From Saururus chinensis (lineage: Eukaryota > Streptophyta > Magnoliopsida > Piperales > Saururaceae), in contig CP141149.1 in NCBI GenBank assembly GCA_035235625.1, positions 9,640,893 through 9,704,892 of the forward strand: DNA of 64,000 bases. The letters are read 5' to 3'. The notes below the pieces were generated by a model. The model was given only the letters and a program-made list of their open reading frames with translations. It was not told where the DNA came from and ran no database searches. Both the position numbers and the translations under genes were made by a program. Position 1 is the stretch's first letter; each line of letters opens with the position of its first letter. Positions 34,491 to 46,692 of this stretch are shown here, piece by piece.

Positions 34491-35340
34491 AATGGTTGTT
34501 AACTTACAAAAGAGTGATTCTAGGGGTTCGTCAAGGGAGTCCTCTGTTGCCTCCTCTGTTTTGAGGACCTGTTAATCTGTCTTTTGACGTTAGGAAGGTC
34601 TATTGAGTCAGGTTCAGGCATGGGGATGCACTGTAGGACTGGTCCTGGATGATTCTTAGTCATTTTTATTTTTTATTTTACAAAATTGTGCATTGCTGCT
34701 GAGGTTGAGCAGTCAATGTCCTTGTTGATAGGGGTGGAAATCAGTCCAACAAACATCAAAATAAAGGGTTGGTCTGCTCATGCTTTGAATGTGCTTAGTC
34801 TGTATTGGTATGCGTCTCTGTCCCTTGGCCATCGGCATGGATGCGGATGAAACTGCATTCTACTCCTGCATCTTTTATAGGTCTTCACAGAGACGAATTC
34901 TTCGGTTTGGCGAATTGATGTCTTACCCAAGTAATACAGATCAATCGCTAGGCAAAACACTCTTGAAATTGAGAGCTGGTTTGAAAAGAAAGTAAGAGGG
35001 AAAGGTGTGCGGCAAATTTAAGATCTCCTTAATAAAAACGAATGAGCCAATTCCTAAAAGAAGAAAGTTGAATATATCCCTTAACAATGCCAAAAAGTAC
35101 AATTCAAATCCCAAACTGCAACACAACTCTTTGCTACATCTAACTAAGTATTTACAATTTTGGGCTATAAATGGTGACCACAACAATCCAGCCCACTTTC
35201 ATCAGTGTCATGCTCCTAACACTCAAGACATAAATCCAAACAAAGGTGGACTGTACTCTTAAAACATTAAACAGCACTAGTTTTGCAATGTCATATTTCA
35301 ATTAGACAAATTATGTCAAGAATCTACCATATCCATTGGC
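34490..35340. other. flank between copy C and gene copy 2
   Basis: 34490-35040 matches nothing else seen in the window and holds no gene. From about 35060 it matches the 3' flank of gene copy 1. Confidence 0.5.
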
Positions 35341-36211
35341 AATTTACTGGACCACATAGAGCCACCGGTAATCCCTTTCTTTCTTTCATGCAAATTAGTC
35401 TTCAGTGCAGTCATGATCTCGTCATCAACAAAATCAGCCTTCTCTTTCCTATCCCTTGAAATCCCTTGATTTCTCTCTATTTGCTGCTTTGGATCCTGCC
35501 ATAACCTTTAGTACTTTGTATCTTTGGATCCGAATTATGTTCCTCCTAATCACTCGGCCTAATTGATCCAAGAGATGATGGATAATCCTTCATATCTTTG
35601 CCAGTCATCTGATTTCCTTGTCTTGGCTGCTGTTTGATGACCTTGGATGTCTCTGCAGAATCACAATCAAATCCATTCTCCTTGCCCCTATGAGTAGTTC
35701 CAATTGCCGTCATGTAATCAGCCTTCTTATTTGATCTTGAAATTTCTTCTGCCTCCTTATCGGAGTGGACAAGCTTTTCACGCTTGCTGCTCTTGTCTGT
35801 AAGGATTTGGTCACCGGAAGGCAAGGCTTTTGGCTTTGTGGCACCATTGGAACCCACCTCGGGTACAAATTTCTCTGTATAACCATCAGATTCTTCAGGT
35901 TTTCCCATGTTGGTACCTCCCATGTCAGGTGCAGTTGGATAAGTAGAACCAGATGGTACTTTTGTTTTTGCAGCAATGGCCTCTGCAGAGCCATAGTGAC
36001 CGTTTACACCGCTCGTGCTGACTGTCCCTTTGGTTTCAACTGGCTTGTCAACTGCAGTAGGAAAGGGCTTTTCCACCTTTGGAGATGAACAGCAGCAGCT
36101 TCTCAGCCACTCCAAGCATGATAAGTCGCTGCTGTTGCTGATGTTCTTCGCCTTCTCAGGTGCCTCCTCAACCCCCCTGGGGAAGCAACCAAGTTTTTTG
36201 ATCTGACCCAT
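35340..36211 (-). pseudogene. unrecognised hydrophilic protein, copy 2 (broken)
   Basis: The copy starts at ATG 36211-36209 and follows copy 1 for over 200 residues, including the CCC run near residue 36. It ends early at a TAG where copy 1 has CAG (Gln), at 35546-35548, giving 221 codons. Further on, a net deletion of 46 bp relative to copy 1 near 35500 shifts the frame before the conserved end, whose codons survive around 35340-35400. The N-terminus differs: a few residues are added after MGQIKK. A truncated 221-residue product could still be made, but loss of the C-terminus and the downstream decay suggest a pseudogene. Confidence 0.85.
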
Positions 36212-36213
36212 AT

Positions 36214-36312
36214 TTTGAGTCCGCAGATGAAAGACTCGATTAACCGTCCACCATTTTGAGTCCGCAGATGAAAGATTTGATTAACCGTCCACCATTTTGA
36301 GTCCGCAGGTGA
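36214..36312 (+). repeat. 43 bp tandem repeat upstream of gene copy 2
   Basis: Two and a half copies of a unit with TTGAGTCCGCAGATGAAAGA and TTAACCGTCCACC are present. Copy 1 has only one at 33093-33135, so the expansion is specific to copy 2. It lies in the presumed 5' UTR or promoter. Confidence 0.85.
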
Positions 36313-36774
36313 CCCTTTGTCTTAAACATGGTTAGCTCTAACCTAACCTAAACATGTCCACATGAGGAGAATAACGTTGCAGATGAAGTATAAGAAGACC
36401 ACACACTTCACGGCAGCATTATAAATTAAGAAACAAGATTCTTCAATCAAGATGTTGCATGCAACTTTTCCCTTTGAAAATAAAAAACAATATGACATCC
36501 ACAGCTTCAAACATCAAAGAAAGAAAAGCTATGGGAACCATATTCGCTTCACTTGGACCATATATATAGGGATTACGGACTAACTTGTATGTGAATTTTG
36601 TCTGCATTGGAATCCTGCCTAATCCTACCTGCACGCTTCATATACTGGGCCATGCCCATTGTGAAAAGCATGTATTAGAGGTGATGATCCACAAAATAAA
36701 ATCCCCCCTTTTTATGGAAAAAATCCCCCTTTAATGTAATGGTTTGTTGGGTTCCAATATTCGGCAACTTAGTA
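36313..36774. other. upstream flank of gene copy 2
   Basis: 36340-36505 matches the flank upstream of copy 1 (33230-33388). The rest holds nothing recognised. Confidence 0.55.
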
Positions 36775-36979
36775 CTCCCTCCATCCTATATTAATAGCTA
36801 TATTTAAAAAAATAATATTTTTTATTAAATGGTGAAACCCACATATAATTGAAGGAAAAATTAATAAGCTTATGACACTCTTTTTTAAGTACTGAACTAA
36901 TTAAATTTAACTAAATGAAACTAATAATATGGAATAAAATTTTTGGTTAAATAGAACTATTGATCTAGGACGAAGGGAG
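36775..36979. mobile_element. Stowaway-like MITE 1
   Basis: It has TA dinucleotides on both sides, CTCCCTCCATCCTA at one end and CGAAGGGAG at the other, and a length of 205 bp. The CTCCCTCCG-type terminus is a hallmark of Stowaway (Tc1/mariner) MITEs. The inside is AT-rich and non-coding. Confidence 0.8.
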
Positions 36980-38860
36980 TATGTGCTAGACAAAACATAA
37001 AAAAAAATTATTCTCCTCACCATTGAGCAGGAGGACCAGTGGATAACTAGAGGGGGAGAAATGTGGGAACATTTGAATCATGTTTCAAGGTTTTTCTCTC
37101 ACCACTTCTTGATAATGTGGCAGCTTTCCAGTGTTGGTCGCCAATACCTAGGTCATGAAATATAGTCACACTCAGACAGGTTCAAACATAAACATGCACA
37201 TACTTAAAGAGTACTTTGCATGTCTATATTCCCTTCCTATTTTTAGGGATGTTTTTTTATTAATTTTAATATTTTAGAATTTTTGTAAAGCATGCAAATA
37301 AAAATGTATTGCTTTGTAATTATGGATTCAAGCGCATCCTCTGCATTCAAAACATGCTCTTTTTCTCCCATATTTTTTGCAAGTAAAATTCTATGAATTA
37401 TCTATCCACTATGAAAATCTTTGTCCAATTTCAATTGCTTATCATCGAGTTGTGATTTTTGTTTTCTAATTGCTCATGAATTCTTACACTACATAATAAT
37501 TTCTAGAATTCATATATAAATAAATACCTTTCAAAGGAATATTTACTTTTCACTTTGATTTCAATAACAAATTCATTAATTTGGTTGCTACAAAACTTCA
37601 TGATCATATAATGTTTCTAAGTATTTTTTTTCTAAAAATAAAAATTATCTATAGGATTAAAATCATGATTTCGTAAATTAGTGAATAGTTTGATAATTAG
37701 CTTGCATGCTTGTTTTGAAATTAATAAATCATTTCCATGCATCTTTTTCCATCATTTATATGTATAATTGGGTGGGATTGAGTTATCCATGTTTTGATAA
37801 CAAGATAGAAATTAGCAAGATTTTATGAGTGTCTTAGTGCCACAATAGAAATGTTACAAAAATAGTTCAAAGTAGCTAATTAGAAGGACTTTGGGGGTGT
37901 AATATGTAATGTATGCAGGGCCTTACTAGATGCATATCGGCAGTCTAGAACACAACTTCTTAGGTAAAGGGTGTATGGGTAAAGTGGAAGAACACATGTT
38001 AATTTTTATAACTTTGATCATGGTATACATTTATATTCTCTAGAAGGTGGAATGACTTCATGTTTACTTTTACTGTTGTTTATCTTGTTATGCATTTTTT
38101 CACACATAAATTTGTGGAATTAGTGTGTGTCAGTAATTTTACTGACTGTAGCATCTCGTGTGGTATTTCTTTTGAATGAATTTTTTTATTGTGCACATTC
38201 ATACAAATGTTTTAGAAAATGTAGATTATTAGTGTTGGGAGCCACAAGTGTATTGGATAGAAAAACTCATGTTTGTGAGACATGGGTAATTGTAGTAGGA
38301 GAACTTTAGTTATTCTATTATTTTAAATAAATGTAAAAATACTATCTAAGTTGCAAATATTTGGTACTCAGATTAATTGTGAGATTTTTATGAGTATGAC
38401 TAAATTAGTAATTTAATTGACATTATCTTTACGTGGGCGCTTTGGTCAAAGTCGTGACAAATTGTTGTAGCTGAATAAATTGGTCCTACTTTAATTAGAT
38501 ATAAACTTGACCTAGGGTTAAGGTTGGGTGAGAGAAGAAAATAAAATACTTAGCAATCTCTAGGATGTGAGGTGCATTAGAACTAGCATTGATTGCTTTG
38601 TTTGTTGTGTTTTAGTATTAAGTACTTTCTTCTGAAAGGCTTGATGGCAAGCAGCGGGAGGATCAATGCTTCTGCAAGTCAGTCGAATGTTGAGACATCA
38701 GATGGTTCAAATGAGGGATACTTTGGAGGGTTTGGCTTAATTTTCCCAAACTCAGGTGCAACAAGTACAAAACATTCACCAATAGGTAGAGATGGTGCAT
38801 GCAACAACTTGTAACATGCATGTGGGAAAGTGTTAGGCTGGGGGTGGCATAAGTGCACCA
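36980..38860. other. AT-rich intergenic DNA, no gene recognised
   Basis: Only short ORFs are present; none shows a known domain. A 73-codon ORF near 38593-38814 includes a Ser-rich stretch without a family match. Confidence 0.5.
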
Positions 38861-39256
38861 GGCCTGCACCGGCCCACTTGGGTAATCGGGCCGGGGTTGG
38901 GCAGCAAGGACCACAGGTCACAAGGCTTGGTACCCTTGGGCTGCAGGCCATCCCACAGCTCTGTAGGGGGCTTACCCAGGCCCCATGAGTAGTGCCTTGG
39001 AGATCCCTACCTTGTCGAGGCTAGGCCATGCCGCAACCGAGATGGAGGGGCCTGCGTTGCTCTAGGAGGGGCTTGCGCTGCACCGGGAGGTGCCAACGCG
39101 GTTAGTGGATGAGGTCCTGCTTTTGGGATAGAAGCGGTCAAGCAACTAGGGTGGAGGGGGCCGTGCGGCTAGGAGGATGCCAAGGGTCACGGCCCACGAC
39201 GACTTGGAAAGGTTGCCAATAGTAGTGGCTTTTTCTTAAAGAAAAAAATAAGGCAA
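38860..39256. other. GC-rich island of unknown nature
   Basis: A GC-rich block with GGGCCGGGG-type runs and degraded coding-like text. It continues at 40632-40700 on the other side of a solo LTR, so the LTR split it. It may be a decayed gene or transposon. Confidence 0.4.
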
Positions 39257-39261
39257 GCAGG

Positions 39262-40626
39262 TGATCATTTATAATTAAACCCTTTGCAAGTGTACAAGGT
39301 AATTATACTAGGATAAGTATTTAAGGGTTGTCGAACCTCAGGGACGGATGTATTATCACTAAATCTAAAGAGGAATTTGCTGATTGAAAACTAAAATAAA
39401 CTTAAACTTTAATTAAGCAAAAGAAAGGAATCAACTATATTAAAATAAGAGATTAATATGATAGAAATTACTTAGGAAATTGAATCCACTATAGAACCAT
39501 AACAATTCCTTAACTTTTAATCTAAATCTAGTGTGAATATGAATAAGTATTCTCAGCTACAAGCTAGAATTACTTCAAAAAGAATCATTAATTAACTTCC
39601 ATGGCATGAACTATCTTCAACAATAACACGAATTATCTACACTAAACTAGCTATAGGCATGACCCGTCTAATCTTAGTATAACTCATCCAAGTCATTAAT
39701 TATCTGAACATTAAAACTATTGTATGACCATCTCATCTAAATCACAAAAATTAGAATCGATGCAAATATCAAAACCATATCAATCTATCATCTACAAGAC
39801 AATAATTAACATAGACTTGAATAAACATTAAAAGCTCTTCCATTAAAAAGGAAATCCATATCATACAATTGTTATCATTCACAACTGAGATCTAAATTAA
39901 AAAGAAAAGAAACTGAAACTTATCTATAGCTTCATCAACTCCTAAGTAAAAGAAAAGTCTAGGCTTCCATTGTAGAAGAAAGTACTTGAATCTCCATTGA
40001 AAGCTTTGAGTTTTCTTTCATCCTCTTCTTCCTTTTTCTTTTCATAAAATCTACTGAAATCTCCCAATTTTAAGCCAAATATGTCTTTTTATAGGCATAA
40101 GTTCCGTAGGAAGAAGTCCAATATGAAAAGGATTGAAATTTGGGTCAAACTAGGAAATTGCACGTTATGCCGTTCGAACGCCCTGCATGCCCGTTCGAAC
40201 GGCTACACTGTTTTTGCAATCTGGACAATTTTCCTGGACAGTCCATATTCTGTTCATTAAGCTTTTGTTTCATGTCCATATTAATTTCCAACTTATTTAT
40301 AACTCCGAAAAGTTGTCCAAATCACTTTAAAGCATGTCAAGACTATTTTTAATCATTTTACACATCGTCCAAGTACTTCGATAAGCGCACTTTTCCTACA
40401 AAATATAAAATATTATACTTTAGACATGTAGAAAGTTACTAAAATTTCATCTTGTTTTAAATACATGTCTAAACAACTAATAACTACAAAATCATTAATA
40501 ATTAAACTAAAATACTAATATCTATCTTAATCTAAATAAACCATAATTAACTCTAAATTAACCTAATCTATACTAGCAAATAAGGTAAAAAGGCATATAA
40601 AATAGATATGGATTTCATACTTATCA
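39262..40626 (-). mobile_element. solo LTR 8 (1.37 kb, different family)
   Basis: A perfect TSD, GCAGG, lies at 39257-39261 and 40627-40631. The termini read TGATCATT...CTTATCA on the plus strand. A TATA-like box (TATAAAAAG on the minus strand, near 40090) gives a leftward orientation. The plus-strand left end has CAAGTGTACAAGGT and TGTCGAACCTCAGGGAC blocks, a style seen in some plant Ty3 LTRs. A paired palindrome lies at 40168-40211. Confidence 0.88.
40168..40211. repeat. paired palindrome in solo LTR 8
   Basis: The arms GCCGTTCGAACG and CGTTCGAACGGC are perfect inverted repeats separated by a short CCCTGCATGCC spacer, and an ACACTG block follows. The same layout occurs in the long gypsy-like LTRs of the window. 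Confidence 0.85.
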
Positions 40627-40631
40627 GCAGG

Positions 40632-41050
40632 CTAGCATGGCTCGCTGCCACCCCTTATGTCAAGCACTTAGGTGTCCACCATAGAGAAGTTATAGAAGTT
40701 TGGACGTCCGGTCTTTAACGGAGAACCAAAGACCTTGTGCAAAAGTGCCCATGTACGGGAGTCTATTTGCGGCATAATGCAAGTTTTGCCCACATTTATG
40801 GTAATAAGTCTATTCATGTCAAATTGCCTATTTTACATAGCCTTAAAAGCTAGGGCTGGTCGTAAACGTTTATCACACTATTCGTATTTAGATGAATTTT
40901 TTTAGAGAAAATTATATAAATAATAATTAAAAAAAATATTTACCAAAATAAGTTACTTTAGAAAATATTTCCCAAAGTGGTGTTCCTTTTTGCCACGTAG
41001 GCGCCAACCAAGCAGCTGGTGCCTGTGTGACTTTTTTTTAAAATTTTTAA
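40632..41050. other. flank and MULE 1 left terminal region
   Basis: 40632-40860 is gene-free. 40880-41050 is AT-rich with a CCACGTAGGCGCC block, probably the outer end of MULE 1; its exact boundary and TSD were not found. Confidence 0.45.
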
Positions 41051-41053
41051 GTT

Positions 41054-41267
41054 GATTTCGTCGTTTAGAACGACGAAATTGGTTTGAAGATGATTCGTCA
41101 TTCTAAACGACGAAACCATTTATAAATTGACCCGGTTTCGTCGTTCTGAACGACAAAATCAACTTAAGCTGATTTCATCATTTTGAACGACGAAATTGCC
41201 ATACTTATCCATTTCATCCTTCGGTTTCGGCAATAATATTGATTTCGTCATTCTAAACGATGAAATC
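41054..41267. repeat. array of five short dyads at the MULE 1 left end
   Basis: Dyads lie at 41054-41080, 41093-41116, 41135-41158, 41171-41196 and 41241-41267, each near TTTCGTCGTT-4 nt-AACGACGAAA. Each can form a stem of about ten pairs. Such subterminal repeats may be transposase-binding sites; that is inference. Confidence 0.85.
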
Positions 41268-41475
41268 AAAATAAATTTTTTTTAAAATACTATTTGAAAC
41301 TAATTTTATCACCTGTCCCTGTTTATTTATTCAAAACATACACAATACATACAGGACTTCATTCATTCCACTCTTAACAAATATCATTAAAGTACATCAT
41401 AGACGAGTAACAAATATATTACATCACAAGTCGAGAAAATGTTTAGTTTAAAATAAACATATAAAAAAAGTAATG

Positions 41476-43759
41476 TCATAATCTCCTACGTCCTCGACCT
41501 CGTCCTTGTCGGTGGTGTACGAGCTCCTCATGATCTACCTCTAGCTTTGGCTGTGGCTCTGGCTCGGGCTCAGGCTGCGACTCCAGGTCTGGCTCCTGCT
41601 CGGGCTCAAGCTCCGGCTTCAGCTCAGCATAAGTAATAGATGGTACAACACGAGCTGGCCGATGTCGTCTATAATATAAAATCAGATCTGACTGAGCTAC
41701 ATGTGCAGTGTCTGAAAATGATGAACCTGGAGGAGAGCTATACGCTGATGATGATGATGGAATATCAGGGCATGAAGAGTGCATCGGCTGCGTCTGAGCG
41801 GCCTCGTCAACAGGATAATCTCGATGAACATCCGTGATCACCAAATGAAGCAGTGGCAAGCTACAAAGGACATCATTAGACTCTCTAATCACCGACTCAC
41901 ATGCTGCTGATAAGTCCTCGCGCGAAGTACAGGTGATAAGTGCATCACTCAAATGCGCATGCATACGTCGAACTAGACGAAGCTATAAAAAAATAAATTA
42001 AATATTAGATAAATAATTAAAACAATATAAGAAAATAATATATGCCTTAATTAACAAAGTTGTACTTACTAGAGCTGCCTTAGACGCTCCCCTAGGCTGA
42101 TATGTCATCTCCTCTACATCATCGCGGGGTAAAATATATCGTCGTGTGATCGGTAAATACCACTGCATATAAGTACTACGAACATCTCGCAATGTCATAG
42201 CCATCTCCCCTCTAATAATAATGGCTCTCCTATCCTCCCATCGAGCAATATATGCGCATGATGTATAGCCCAGTCGATAATATGGCGGCCCTGTCGAGTG
42301 ATGCGATGGACAAACTCGACGATAGAAGGTGGGACCCCTTGCTCCAGGTTAAACTGGAGCATTACACAATCCGGCACATACATCTCGATAATCTCGTAAC
42401 ATATTAACAGAGTTCAAGATAGCCACACCTCTCGACCGTCCGTGCATAGGGGAGGTAACACAACCAACACGCCCTCTAAGTACGGCTGCCAAATAATCTA
42501 TATAATATATAAAGATAATTTAGTTTAAATAACAACAAATTTTTTTAAAATCATTACATAAAAAAGTTCAACACGGTAATAAAATTATCTGGTATGGCTG
42601 TTGGTGGTCTAACTCCCCTCTGTATAGGCGAAGTACTCCTTGTGGATTTTCGGCTCTCTTTTTTTGAACATTCCACCTTAAGGAGTTAAATTAAAAAAAT
42701 AAGTTCAACATATGTATATAAAACATTGCTAAAAAAGTAACGTGGTAAACATAAATATAACCTACCTCGCCCCTAATGGAGCACCCTCGACCAAGCAACC
42801 CATCTTAGCACTTGGTCGGCCGACGTGTAAGTGCTCCCACGACCATAACTATGTCAGAAAATAGTGATAACAAATATTAGAATTAAGGAATTATACGTGA
42901 CTAAAACACCAAGTAAAGTTACACAATTAATTACCTGAAGAAGGGTTAGACAGCCCGCAATCCCCGAGGTCATGGCCTGGCATGCTTATCCTAACTCTCG
43001 GTGTAAGAATGCGAGAGTAACACTGCCCCATGAATAAGTACCAGCCATGTCAAAGTCGGCAAGGAGGGAGAGATACGAAACATGCATGTGGCTTCTCGTG
43101 GTATCCGCAAATATTGTGGCTCCGAGTAAATGTAATAGATAGGCTCATGCATGCTGCTTGATAACTATCTCTATAGCATCGACTGGGAGCGCGCGAAACT
43201 CCTGTAAGAGCCATCGTAGCCTCACTCCACTACCACGCATCACTGTAGTAGGAGGAGCTCTACCAAGAAGTCTAACTAATATATCCATATGAGCTCCTCC
43301 TATCGTGCTTGTCACAGGACGTCCATCAATACGAAGTCCTAATAGAACTGCCACATCCATGAGTGTGATGGACATCTCTCCATATGACAAATGAAACGTC
43401 TGAGTATCCCTCCTCCATCTCTCAATGAGAGCTGTCAATAGGGGCCGATCTAGACGGACATACTATAGATGAATGAAATGGCCAAAACCCGCACGCTTGA
43501 TATAAGGTAAAATACTCTTGTCTATAGGCCAATGGCGGAGATATTTAAAATGTTCGGTGCACTCAAGGCACCCAAGGTCCTATAATAAATTTTAAAATTT
43601 TAACATAGAGTACTATATCGTCCAAAAAATGAAACAAATTTTATAAAAATTTTATCATACCTCTCCTCTCCAAATAGCAGCAGACCTACGTGACTCCTGC
43701 TGTATGAGTATGGAAGTGTCACTCAGTCCTGGCCCGTAACAAGGCTCTTCATGATCCAT
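41476..43759 (-). pseudogene. plant mobile domain (PMD) protein, MULE-borne, decayed
   Basis: PMD proteins (PF10536; MAIN/MAIL type in host genes) occur as host silencing and genome-stability factors and as transposon-borne forms. Exon 1 (ATG 43759, DHEEPCYGPGLSD) ends near 43661. After an intron, 43579-43145 gives YLRHWPIDKS, the PMD signature LTALIERWRRDTQTFHLSYG and TLMDVAVLLGLRIDGRPV. Further matches follow: SLLADFDMAGTYSWGSV near 43060, WSWEHLHVGRPS near 42830, and a stretch at 42383-42195 with PPSIVEFVHRITRQGRHIID. The last exon (41964-41476) has an acidic EPEPEPQP run and a basic RGRGRRRL end. In-frame TAG (near 43465) and TGA (near 43145) and shifts between blocks make it a pseudogene. 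Confidence 0.85.
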
Positions 43760-43859
43760 ATTATCTACGAAAAATTAAGATCATATCATTAATCGAAACG
43801 AACACATGCGTACGTAACTAAAAATATAGAATAAATACAGAGGTTGATTATATGTTTAC

Positions 43860-46692
43860 CAATCAACAGGAGGGTTTCTACATGATTTACTATTATGCCC
43901 ACTTTGTTTACACCTCCTGCATTTATATCCTCATCTACCATCTCTTTCCATTGTTCTGTGGTCCATAGTATTCCTAATGCTAACAGACCGTGGGCGACCG
44001 GGTTGCCTTGTTGCTATCGGAGGATATAACACAAAAGGTATATCCCTCTACTAATACTCCCGACCACGAGGAGAATAAAATTTTGCGTACACATTTTTAT
44101 AAGTAGATGATGTATAAAACAGCGATGCATAGATTGGCTCCCACCACTTTGCCCACACGGCGATAAGGTGCGAGCATGGATAAGCATAAACCTGAGGGAT
44201 GTTGCATGTACAAGTATGCATCACAATATTTACCATAACCTTTCGGGCACAAATTGATGTCACTTCGTACTGACTCCTGTTGATCCTATTAACTATATAC
44301 TCCCCAATTTTTCTTGTTTTCTCTCTCGATATAGCTTCCACTCTGGGAGTATATGGGGTGGCCATGGCAGAGGCGGCAGAAGATCGTTTAACAAAAAATT
44401 TTATGAGCCGATAAAAGATAGCTGACACTAAAGCCTATATGGGTAAACCTTGTGCCCCCTTCAAGATGCTATTTAAACTTTCAGCCATATTTATAGTCGT
44501 CATGCCAAATGTCATAAAACCACTGTGGGCAAGGGATCACTGTGCAGGATACAATTCTCCTCTTAAGAGGAGATGTTTTGCCCTAGGACTCTCTTGACCA
44601 ATCAAGTCTATTTTAGCATTAAACTTTTCTACTGTGAGTGCATAAGCTGCTGCCCCAATCATGTCCGTCAGTGTATCATTTTTTAACTCCTTAAAATTTG
44701 CTTTTATGTGACAGATACAATAACGATGGTGGTAATCCGGCTCGGGAAGAACCTCAGGCACGGCCTTCTGAAGCCCCTTATGTCGATCTGAAATAATGAC
44801 GATGTTTGTCATGCCCATTAGTACATGATCCCTCAATTCTATTAGAAACCATTTCCAATTGTTTCCATCTTCCTTCCCGACAAGCCCGAATGCAAGAGGA
44901 AATAACCCATTATTTCCATCTGTAGCCGTTGCAGCCATAAGAGCACCGGGGTATCTGCCATAGAAGTGAGTGACATCAACACCAATCACGGGGATGCAAT
45001 GTCGAAACCCTGCTATAGATGGCCCAAATGCCCAAAACAACCGCTTAAATCTCCTACATATGCCACCATCTTCACGATGTACTTCATCAACCTCTAAGCG
45101 GTAGTAGGTGTCAGGATTCGCTTATTGTACCACCCTTAGGTACATTGGCAACAATTTATACGATTCTACCCAATCTCCATAAATAGCCTTGATCGCCATA
45201 TTCCTTGCTGCCCATGCTTTCTTATAAGATATGTCAACATGATACTTCTCCTTCATTCTTTAAATAATATCCAATAGTGTGAGAGTTAATTCGGCTTGGA
45301 TAGCGGGCATTATCACCTTCGAAATAAAGGAGGCACTGCATTGCCTATGATCTGTGCTAAGCTGGGCATTCCGACATGTGTGATCACCTTTGTACGTCTA
45401 CAATTTAAAGTACCCACCACTCCTTTTTATTGAGCCATGCACTCTCCAAGGGCAAGTGCTATCAATGCACTTCACTATATACTCTGACAAATTTGTTCGT
45501 ACAACCTTATATTCGACATGATTTTGAATGGAAAACTCCCGCAAGGCTGTAACAAACACTTCTTTATTCTCAAAGATGCGGCCAATATATAACTCATCTT
45601 CATTTTGTTGGTCCATATCCATTGTAAAATTAACTGCCGCATCTATCTCCTCATCTGTACATAAAGTGGCTCCACTTCACAGTACGGTGGCTCTTCATCA
45701 TCTACATTCATATCATTTCCAGCAATAGCATTGTCTACTGCATCATCCCCCTCACCGTCAACCATTTGTTGAGCGCTTTCTTCACCTCTAACCCCTTTTA
45801 CATTCATGTCAGAATCTTCTCCACTTACTTCGTGAATATTATCTTCACCTTCATTATCCTCATTTTCATCAATATCTTCACCGTAGACATATCCCCCCCT
45901 ACATATAAACATCACATATGTATTAAATTTTGTAAGCCTACAAAAGTTGAATTCATTTATAAATATATATTTTACCTTTGATTGGATGGTCCAGCATCGG
46001 TATGACCAACATACATGTAGGGGTAACGAAGGCCCATCGAACTTTGAGTTTCATACCATGCACCGCCTTAAGACATTTGAACGTTAAATGGCTCGTGTGC
46101 ATGCATCGTGGACCTTCCATATTACACACAAAATCTCAAAATTTAGCTAAAAGTATTTTTATTAAAGGATAATAAGATTCAAAACGTATTCACAACTAAA
46201 TCAACCTTACCTCCAATTAGGTCCACTTCCATCGTAAATAAGGGCAGACGACCTATGACGTTCATTTGAAGCTACTGTCATAGATAAAATTTCTTCTTCT
46301 TCGTCGTCCACCGGCATTTGCATATGACTTTCATTGTTCACATTTCTATCCGAGCTCCTGTGTGAGCTTCTGTGAGAGCTCCTATGTGAACTACTTCTCC
46401 TTTCACTAGTCACTCGGGCCTCTTTTTCGAGAAATAACTCGAAAGAAATTTTGTCACATGAGTGGTGAAACATAAAAGCCATTGATGTATCATCATTTAT
46501 GCACATTAGTATCATTCGCGATCCATAGGATGGAATATTACATTTGATAGTAATTTTCCATCTTCTTCGATCCAACCCAACCTTGCTTGCTATGTGCATC
46601 TCAAATTCATCAAATGTAGCCGGTTTCTTAATTAATAATCCTTCTATGCGTCCGTCGTAGTTAATTAAAAAACTAACTATTTCTATTGCCAT
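43860..46692 (-). pseudogene. MULE 1 MURA-type transposase, decayed
   Basis: Order on the minus strand: an N-terminal PB1-like exon (46692-46207) with a Ser-His-Arg run; an acidic linker (45915-45643); the MuDR DNA-binding domain (45622-45398: GRIFENKEVFVTALREFS, CPWRVHGSI); and the MULE transposase domain (45040-44537). The last has the first catalytic-type Asp in VIGVDVTHFYGRYPG and the second in IISDRHKGL, with CHIKANF following. Then come a SWIM zinc finger (44428-44051, CTCN...YAYPCSHL) and a CCHC knuckle near 43900 (CRRCKQSGHNSKSC). An in-frame TGA after 44537, a further TAG near 44440, and frameshifts between 45398 and 45040 break it. Confidence 0.9.
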
